From positions 992,001 to 1,056,000 of the forward strand of contig NZ_OY728607.1 in assembly GCF_963422225.1 (NCBI RefSeq): a stretch of 64,000 nucleotides of DNA. The letters are read 5' to 3'. Below, piece after piece: positions 58,104-64,000 of the stretch (within the stretch, counting starts at the first letter, position 1; the number at the start of each line of letters is the position of its first letter). The stretch is from Candidatus Trichorickettsia mobilis (lineage in GTDB: Bacteria; Pseudomonadota; Alphaproteobacteria; Rickettsiales; Rickettsiaceae). The position numbers were made by a program, and so were the translations under genes. The notes below the pieces were generated by a model. The model did no database searches and was not told the DNA's origin. It saw nothing but the letters and a program-made list of their open reading frames with translations.

Positions 58104-58838
58104 ATGAAACATATCACAAAATATTTTTTTTCTATCTGTCTAATGCTAGCCATAATGATAAGCGCTGTTGTAGCTGCTGAAAAAAATACCGAAAAAAACA
58201 TAGATGATAATTATGATGCAGATTACTATAATGATGAAGGAAAGCTTTTGTTTAAGGTCAGAGGTTATGGTATAGCTTCCAATGCTAAACAAAAAGGGTT
58301 GCCGAAATCTTCTGTTGCCGCACCAGCTTCAACAAACCCTTTTATAGCAAATGGTTATGGTGGAGATACAGCAACAACCATATTCTTTGGTGATAATATG
58401 GCCGCAGAATTATCTTTGGGTTTTGGAGTTTTAAATACAAAATATTCTACCTTAAACAATGTGGGGTATAATTATGGTGGTCAGAATACTGCCGGCAAAA
58501 AAAAGAAAATATATATGATTCCTTTAACTGGCACTGCTCAATATCATTTTGCACCATATGGTGCTATTAGGCCATATGCTGGTGTTGGTTATCATGGTGC
58601 ATATTTGTTCACTAAAGCTAAAGAATTTAAAATAAAAAATGGCCACGGTGCAGTGCTACAAATTGGTGTAGATTTTGTGGCAAAAGATGATACGTTCATT
58701 AATGTTGATATCAGGAAGTATTTTTTGAAAGCAAAAGTAACCTATAAAGGAGCGTTGGTAAGGAATGTTACCACCATATCATCTACGGCTAAAATTGATC
58801 CTTTGGTTATTTCTGCAGGTATAGGGTTTAAATTGTAA
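58104..58838 (+). CDS. Outer-membrane beta-barrel protein (OmpW/surface-antigen type)
   Basis: The 244-residue protein has a signal peptide (MKHITKYFFSICLMLAIMIS..., cleavage near VVAAEKN). The mature domain is an eight-strand-like barrel of alternating residues: LLFKVRGYGIASNA, AAELSLGFGVLNTKY, IRPYAGVGYHGAYLF, AVLQIGVDFVAKDD, and a C-terminal ISAGIGFKL ending typical of Omp sorting. The pattern resembles OmpW. It is a likely abundant surface protein with its own promoter. A gap of 236 bp with a decayed family C element follows. Confidence 0.87.
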   Translation: MKHITKYFFSICLMLAIMISAVVAAEKNTEKNIDDNYDADYYNDEGKLLFKVRGYGIASNAKQKGLPKSSVAAPASTNPFIANGYGGDTATTIFFGDNMAAELSLGFGVLNTKYSTLNNVGYNYGGQNTAGKKKKIYMIPLTGTAQYHFAPYGAIRPYAGVGYHGAYLFTKAKEFKIKNGHGAVLQIGVDFVAKDDTFINVDIRKYFLKAKVTYKGALVRNVTTISSTAKIDPLVISAGIGFKL

Positions 58839-58869
58839 AAGGTTAAGTTCGTTGACATTAAGTAATAAA

Positions 58870-59000
58870 CGTCAAGCTTTGAGCGAAACCTTTGGCTCGG
58901 TGGCAATTTAGTCTTTATCAGCCCTTTGGGCTGATTCCTAGATTGCTTCGTTGTGGCTTTGTATGGGCTCGCAATGACGACATGAGAACGTCATAGTAAC
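58870..59000. repeat. Decayed family C element
   Basis: CTAGATTGCTTCG and CTCGCAATGACGACATGAGAACGTCA are remnants of the family C right half. The left half is lost apart from GAGCGAAACC. It lies between the convergent OMP and dnaE genes. Confidence 0.55.
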
Positions 59001-59074
59001 GTTTAATTTTAAAAACTGTGCAAATCTCCAGCAACGCTGAACTCTGAAAGTTTGATGACTCCTTATGGTGACAG

Positions 59075-62000
59075 TTAAACTTCGGGATGATTTGGTTTAT
59101 TAGACTCAAATTGCTTCAAAGCCAGTAAATTATCATTATTTAAATAAAAATTTCCTGGCAACTCAACTTTGGCCATAAAACACTCGTTAACTTGTAAAAG
59201 CAAACAAATTTCTGCATTAGTTTGTTCAGCATTATCAACAATTCTTAGTATATCTACAATTTTACTTAATTCTGAATAATTTCTAGAATAAAGCTTTAGA
59301 TTAAGTTTGGTATTACTCACAAGATCATTTAAGGCTACAAAATGTTTTGCTGTTAATTTAATGCCACCATCGTCTTTAAAAGCATCGCAGCTGACCACTA
59401 CCAGTGTTTGTAGTTCTAATAGCTGAATATTATTCTTTATAACTTCTTCATTGTAGATAGTTACGTCAAAAATGCTAAACTGATCTGATAATTGTAAGCT
59501 AATAAACCTACCGCGTGCAGACATTCTGGAATCTTTCTTTTGTAGCACGCCAGCAATTTGAATTTGACTAACTCCTTGAGCTAAAGAATGCAGAGTATCT
59601 GAATTATAGATGCCATTCTGCTGCAATATATCATAATATTCTGATAATGGATGGTGCCTGGTAAATAACCCCAATACTTCAAATTCTTGAAATGATAAAG
59701 CGCTGGCAGTTAACATTGCTGTTTCCTGGAGAATATAGCTATTGCTATGATCAGCTCTCAGCAAACTAAATTGATTAGCTACCTTTTCCTGGTGGTAAGA
59801 CACTGCATATCCCATCAATTTTGAAATACTAGATAGTAATTGATTACGATTTAAATGCATTAAGTCAAAACAACCAGCTTTAATAAGGTTTTCCAGCAAA
59901 CGACGGTTGAGTGATTTAGGTTCTATTCGTTCTACAAAATCAATAATATTTTTAAAAGCACCGTTTTTTGCTCTTTCATTACTCAACATCTCGCCAAAAG
60001 CTGGTGGTACATTCTTAATTGCGCCCAGTGCGTATATTATTGCTTTTTCTGCTGAGATAGAAAAATAACCACGGGCAATATTAATATCTGGGGGAATAAC
60101 CTTGATTTGGTTGTTTTTGGCCTCTTGAATAAATAAATTAATTTTATCAAAATTATCAAGCTCAAGATTTAAACAGGTTACCAAAAATTCTAAGGTGAAA
60201 TTAGCCTTTAAATAGGCTGTTTGATAAGAAATTACCGCATAAGCAGAAGCATGAGCTTTGTTAAAACCATAACCGGCAAATTTGGCTACTGTAGCAAAAA
60301 TTGATTTTGCATGTTCAATTGTTATACCTTTTGTTCGCGCCCCGTTGATAAAAATTTCTTCCTGAGCCTGCATTTCTTTTTTGACTTTCTTACCCATAGC
60401 CTTACGTAACAAGTCTGCGGCTCCAAGGCTATATCCAGCAAGAGTTTTAGCAATTTCTAACACCTGTTCTTGATAAATAATTACGCCATAAGTATATTCC
60501 AGAATAGGTTTTAACAATGGGTGTAAATAATCAGGCTGTTGTTTACCATGTTTACAAGCTATGTAGGTTGGAATATTTTCCATTGGCCCTGGGCGATATA
60601 ATGAGCCAAGAGCGATTAAATCTCCTATACAATCAGGCTGTAAACGCTTTAAAGTATCTTTCATCCCGATACTTTCAAACTGGAACACACCAGTGCCAGC
60701 CCCTGTAGACAACATTTGATAGGTTTTGTGATCATCGAATGGAATATGATCTAAATCTATCTGGGTACCACGAGTTCTTAATAATTCTAGACATTTAGCA
60801 ATTACAGTAAGAGTTTGCAGTCCTAAAAAATCAAACTTCATTAATCCAGCTAAATCTGCATATTTCATTGAATATTGCACTATTAGCATATTAGAATTAA
60901 GATCTTGATATAGCGGCACTAATTCTATTAGATCAATCCCAGCAATAACTACTCCGGCTGCATGCACTGAGGTATGGCGATGTAAACCTTCTAGAACCAG
61001 CGCAGTAGACAATACTTGTTTGATTGCTTCTTCTTCTCCCGGTAAATTATACAAGCCATTACCACTTGCCGCAGCCTTTAATTCTGCAACTGATGCAATC
61101 GCTGCTTCCAATGTTACTGGATTTACTGCATTAAATGGCACCAACTCAGTTAAATAATCAGCATATCTATATGCTAACCCCAATACCCTAGCAACATCTT
61201 TAATTACTGCTTTAGCTTGCATTTTACCAAAGGTAATAATCTGTCCTACTCGATTATCTCCATATTTAGTACGTACATAATTTATAACTTCTTCGCGCCG
61301 TTCCTGACAAAAATCAATATCAAAATCAGGCATTGAAATTCGTTCAGGATTTAAAAAACGCTCAAACAGCAAACCAAATTTTATTGGATCAAGATCCGTG
61401 ATTAATAAACTCCAGGCCACTATTGATCCTACTCCAGATCCCCTACCTGGTCCTACTGCAATTCCTTGCTCCTTACTCCATTTAATGAAATCAGCTACGA
61501 TCAAAAAATAGCCGGCAAAGTTCATTCGACAAATAATATCTAGCTCATATTCTAATCGCTCAAAATATACCTGCGATATCTCATCTGCAGGATTTTCATA
61601 TCGTGATTTTATTGCTAATCTTGAATTTAAACCAGCTATAGCTTCTTGACGTAATATATCAACTTCCGCAATCTCCTTATTGGTACTGAAGCTTGGCAAC
61701 ATTGGAGAGCGAGTTTCAGCCATGAAATAACAACGCTTAGCTAAACAAACTGTATTTTCTATTGCTGATGGTAAGTCTGCAAATAATGCAATCATTTCAG
61801 CTTTTGATTTGAAATAGCACTGATTACTAACTCTCTTGCGATGATCATGATCTTTAGTGACGCCGCCAGCGATACAAAGCAGCACGTCATGTGCGTCATG
61901 CATTTCAATATTGCTGAATAATACATTGTTGGTAGCGAGCAAGGGTATGCCGAGATCTGCGGCGATATTAATATAATTAGCCTCAATTAGGCGCTCTTTC

Positions 62001-62521
62001 TCAAGATGATGACGCATAACCTCAAAATAAAAGCGATCACCAAAAATATTTTGTAATTGGCTGGCCCAACTAATCGCTTGATTTAAGTCATTGCTAAGTA
62101 AACTTTTGCCAATAACACCTTCGGTATAACAAGACAAGGCGATAATACCATCGCTATATTCAACTAAATCATTAAGCGTAATATGATTACAAATTTTACG
62201 TTCATTCTTAATAAAACTATAACTGACTAATTTTAATAAATTATGATAACCAATATCATCTTTAGCAATTAATAAAATTTCTGCAAACTGCTTTTCTGCA
62301 ATAGCCAAATTCAGGATGGCACCATGTATTGGCTGCAGACCATAGTTACTTGCACTGATGGCAAATTCCAGTGAACCAAACAAATTACCACGATCGGCCA
62401 AACAAAGTGCCGGCATAGAAGCAGTTTTAGCCAAACCGACTATGTTGTCTATGGTCAGAGCACTTTCCAGCATTGAATAGGAGCTTTGTACCCTGAAATG
62501 GACGAACGACTTAGTCGCCAT
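59075..62521 (-). CDS. dnaE: DNA polymerase III alpha subunit DnaE
   Basis: The 1148-residue C-family polymerase has an N-terminal PHP domain ([27 protein letters not shown]). It has the palm motif [14 protein letters not shown] and catalytic [12 protein letters not shown] (near residue 395). A fingers region follows ([23 protein letters not shown]), with an OB fold near the C-terminus ([27 protein letters not shown]). It is the replicative polymerase. Its start overlaps the ugd stop by 11 bases. Confidence 0.97.
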   Translation of the reverse strand: MATKSFVHFRVQSSYSMLESALTIDNIVGLAKTASMPALCLADRGNLFGSLEFAISASNYGLQPIHGAILNLAIAEKQFAEILLIAKDDIGYHNLLKLVSYSFIKNERKICNHITLNDLVEYSDGIIALSCYTEGVIGKSLLSNDLNQAISWASQLQNIFGDRFYFEVMRHHLEKERLIEANYINIAADLGIPLLATNNVLFSNIEMHDAHDVLLCIAGGVTKDHDHRKRVSNQCYFKSKAEMIALFADLPSAIENTVCLAKRCYFMAETRSPMLPSFSTNKEIAEVDILRQEAIAGLNSRLAIKSRYENPADEISQVYFERLEYELDIICRMNFAGYFLIVADFIKWSKEQGIAVGPGRGSGVGSIVAWSLLITDLDPIKFGLLFERFLNPERISMPDFDIDFCQERREEVINYVRTKYGDNRVGQIITFGKMQAKAVIKDVARVLGLAYRYADYLTELVPFNAVNPVTLEAAIASVAELKAAASGNGLYNLPGEEEAIKQVLSTALVLEGLHRHTSVHAAGVVIAGIDLIELVPLYQDLNSNMLIVQYSMKYADLAGLMKFDFLGLQTLTVIAKCLELLRTRGTQIDLDHIPFDDHKTYQMLSTGAGTGVFQFESIGMKDTLKRLQPDCIGDLIALGSLYRPGPMENIPTYIACKHGKQQPDYLHPLLKPILEYTYGVIIYQEQVLEIAKTLAGYSLGAADLLRKAMGKKVKKEMQAQEEIFINGARTKGITIEHAKSIFATVAKFAGYGFNKAHASAYAVISYQTAYLKANFTLEFLVTCLNLELDNFDKINLFIQEAKNNQIKVIPPDINIARGYFSISAEKAIIYALGAIKNVPPAFGEMLSNERAKNGAFKNIIDFVERIEPKSLNRRLLENLIKAGCFDLMHLNRNQLLSSISKLMGYAVSYHQEKVANQFSLLRADHSNSYILQETAMLTASALSFQEFEVLGLFTRHHPLSEYYDILQQNGIYNSDTLHSLAQGVSQIQIAGVLQKKDSRMSARGRFISLQLSDQFSIFDVTIYNEEVIKNNIQLLELQTLVVVSCDAFKDDGGIKLTAKHFVALNDLVSNTKLNLKLYSRNYSELSKIVDILRIVDNAEQTNAEICLLLQVNECFMAKVELPGNFYLNNDNLLALKQFESNKPNHPEV

Positions 62522-63800
62522 GATGTCTACCTACCGCATAATATTTAAAGCCTTTTTGTTGAAGGCTAGTAACATCTAGGATATTCCTTAAATCAATAAT
62601 AATCGGTGTTTTTAATTGTTGATAAATAATATCAAAATCTAATTCCTGAAATTCTGGCCATTCAGTAGTAATAATAATTGCATCAGCATTCACACAAGCT
62701 TCAACAGCAGAATTCACACATTCTATTCCAACCAATGGCAATGAGATTTGCGGATCATAGACTCTAATAATAGCGCCTTCAGCTTGCAATAACTGAATAA
62801 TTTTAATAGCTGGACTATCTCTTGTATCATCTGTACCTGCTTTAAAGGTAAGGCCAAATATTGCAAAAACTTGCCCTTGGAGCTTTGTTCTGGTTATACT
62901 GCAAATTTTTTTGACCATATCGTGAGATCGAAGGTTATTAGCTTTAATTGTTGCATTCAATACTAAGCAATCAAGATCGCAATTTTTTGCCACCTGAGAT
63001 AATGCTAAAATATCTTTAGGAAAACACGACCCACCGAAACCAGGACCAGCTTGCAAAAATTCTGAGCCAATTCTATGATCAGATCCCATACCTAGACTCA
63101 ATTCTGTAATATTCGCATCTATTTTTTCACATATATTGGCCATCTCATTAATAAAAGCTATTTTAGTAGCTAGGAAAGAATTGGCAGCATACTTAATTAA
63201 CTCGGCGGTTGTTAAGTCAGTCCATATAAAAGAAATGTCACGTGCAAGCAAAGGCTGATAAAGCGCTGCTAAAATTTGTTTGGCATGATCATCACTAGTG
63301 CCAATAACTACTCTATCCGGTGTTAAAAAATCTTGTACAGCACAACCTTCTCGTAAAAACTCGGGGTTGGAAACAATGTGGTATTGTTTGCCTTTTATTC
63401 GCAGTGCATTGCTAATATTACGACAGGTTTCAGGAGGTACAGTAGATTTAATGACAATCACACTATCTTGATTAATGTTATTTTGAATATGGTGAATTGC
63501 ATCCAAGACACCACTTATGTCGGCAGCACCAGATGCTAGCGACGGAGTACCTACTGTGATAAAAATAACCTCTGCTTTTTTTAGCTCTAAATATTGAGTG
63601 GAGAAATTTAATTTACCGGAACACAATTCCGCCTTGAAATATTCCTCTAAACCTGGCTCATAAATTGGCAATACGCCTGCTTGGAGCTGTTCAATCTTCA
63701 AAATATCAGTATCGATACAAGTAACATTATGACCTAAATAACTCATCATTACCCCAGATACTAAACCAACATATCCTACGCCGATAAATGCAATATCCAT
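62511..63800 (-). CDS. ugd: UDP-glucose 6-dehydrogenase
   Basis: The 429-residue protein has the NAD-binding Rossmann motif [23 protein letters not shown], a central helical dimerisation segment, the catalytic Cys in [11 protein letters not shown] (near residue 262) and the C-terminal UDP-binding domain ([18 protein letters not shown]). It oxidises UDP-glucose to UDP-glucuronate for surface polysaccharide. It is expected to be transcribed with dnaE downstream (11-base overlap), an unusual but real arrangement here. Confidence 0.95.
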   Translation of the reverse strand: MDIAFIGVGYVGLVSGVMMSYLGHNVTCIDTDILKIEQLQAGVLPIYEPGLEEYFKAELCSGKLNFSTQYLELKKAEVIFITVGTPSLASGAADISGVLDAIHHIQNNINQDSVIVIKSTVPPETCRNISNALRIKGKQYHIVSNPEFLREGCAVQDFLTPDRVVIGTSDDHAKQILAALYQPLLARDISFIWTDLTTAELIKYAANSFLATKIAFINEMANICEKIDANITELSLGMGSDHRIGSEFLQAGPGFGGSCFPKDILALSQVAKNCDLDCLVLNATIKANNLRSHDMVKKICSITRTKLQGQVFAIFGLTFKAGTDDTRDSPAIKIIQLLQAEGAIIRVYDPQISLPLVGIECVNSAVEACVNADAIIITTEWPEFQELDFDIIYQQLKTPIIIDLRNILDVTSLQQKGFKYYAVGRHHGD

Positions 63801-63830
63801 TAGCTTACTTTTTTAAATCCGTATATATTC

Positions 63831-63873
63831 TAGGTTCTGTGAACATTTCGCTTTAAAATGTTCACAGAACCTA
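63831..63873. repeat. 18-bp perfect hairpin between divergent ugd and the rightmost gene
   Basis: Arms TAGGTTCTGTGAACATTT (63831-63848) and its complement (63856-63873) enclose a 7-nt loop CGCTTTA. The sequence lies in the shared upstream region of ugd and the partial gene at 63917, so it may affect either promoter. It is not an obvious terminator. Confidence 0.82.
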
Positions 63874-63916
63874 AATTTTGTAATTGACCAGAAGAACTTA
63901 ACTTAAAATTCCTAGA

Positions 63917-64000
63917 ATGAATCTGTTTTATAGAATCTTGCTTACGCTGACAATGTTATTATGCATAACAGCATCAATAATATTCGGTGCATATTATGGC
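63917..64000 (+). CDS. Start of a membrane protein gene (truncated by the window edge)
   Basis: An ATG at 63917 opens 28 codons to the right edge with no stop (MNLFYRILLTLTMLLCITAS and onward). The translation is a single hydrophobic segment, either a signal anchor or first membrane helix. The gene is divergent from ugd. Nothing more can be said without the sequence to the right. Confidence 0.55.
   Translation, partial: MNLFYRILLTLTMLLCITASIIFGAYYG

Overview
The window is an AT-rich chromosome segment from an obligate intracellular alphaproteobacterium of the order Rickettsiales, most likely family Rickettsiaceae. The protein families, the bamA-rseP neighbourhood, a separated nuoABCDE and nuoF, a VirB2-type type IV secretion pilin, a RelA/SpoT protein and RND, MFS and amino-acid transporters all fit this. 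The density of short palindromic elements pressed against gene ends also fits, and recalls the Rickettsia palindromic elements. The genus is an inference; a Rickettsia, Megaira or Trichorickettsia relative is plausible. The cell appears to make LPS (lpxB, waaA, eptA, ugd) and a diaminopimelate-containing peptidoglycan (dapD, murC).

Layout from left to right. 1-4.3 kb: bamA (cut by the window edge), rseP, nusB, rlmE. 4.3-5 kb: a four-copy ~130-bp tandem repeat running up to tRNA-Leu(CAA). 5-8.5 kb: nuoE-D-C-B-A on the minus strand. 8.8-19.3 kb: an LRR protein, APC permease, mnmA, a small secreted protein, carD, ftsK, a dicarboxylate/amino-acid symporter and waaA. 19.7-23.1 kb: a large LRR/ankyrin-like gene split by an intact IS701-type insertion sequence. 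23.1-29.5 kb: a frameshifted rlmJ, lpxB, eptA, ybeY, corC and recF. 29.8-37.5 kb: murC, acpS, spoT, rpoZ, dapD, a zinc-ribbon membrane protein and an RDD protein. 37.5-47.4 kb: a third LRR protein, an unusual ABC-ATPase membrane protein, nuoF, virB2 and an RND efflux pair. 47.4-58 kb: a GC-rich structured patch, a lipoprotein, a lone bioA, yraN, a proline module (proP-like transporter and putA), a degenerate IS5-type element, and MFS and EamA transporters. 58-64 kb: an outer-membrane protein, dnaE, ugd and the start of a membrane protein.

The most distinctive content is the intergenic DNA. At least five families of palindromic elements (called A to E here) fill most gaps. Several end exactly at stop codons or supply the last codons and the stop of a gene (recF, acpS, ybeY, the symporter, nuoC, lpxB). 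Some are nested in each other, and one copy is flanked by a 9-bp direct repeat. One IS-like miniature element, itself carrying a nested element, fills the rpoZ-spoT gap and places an AGAGG just upstream of the spoT start. In family E the central core is conserved while the outer arms differ between copies yet remain self-complementary. This is the best candidate in the window for something not fully described.

The genes otherwise form recognisable modules: complex I, envelope biogenesis (Bam, RseP, LPS, peptidoglycan), stringent response (rpoZ-spoT-acpS), proline use (transport plus PutA), and probable host-interaction factors (LRR proteins, VirB2, surface barrel).
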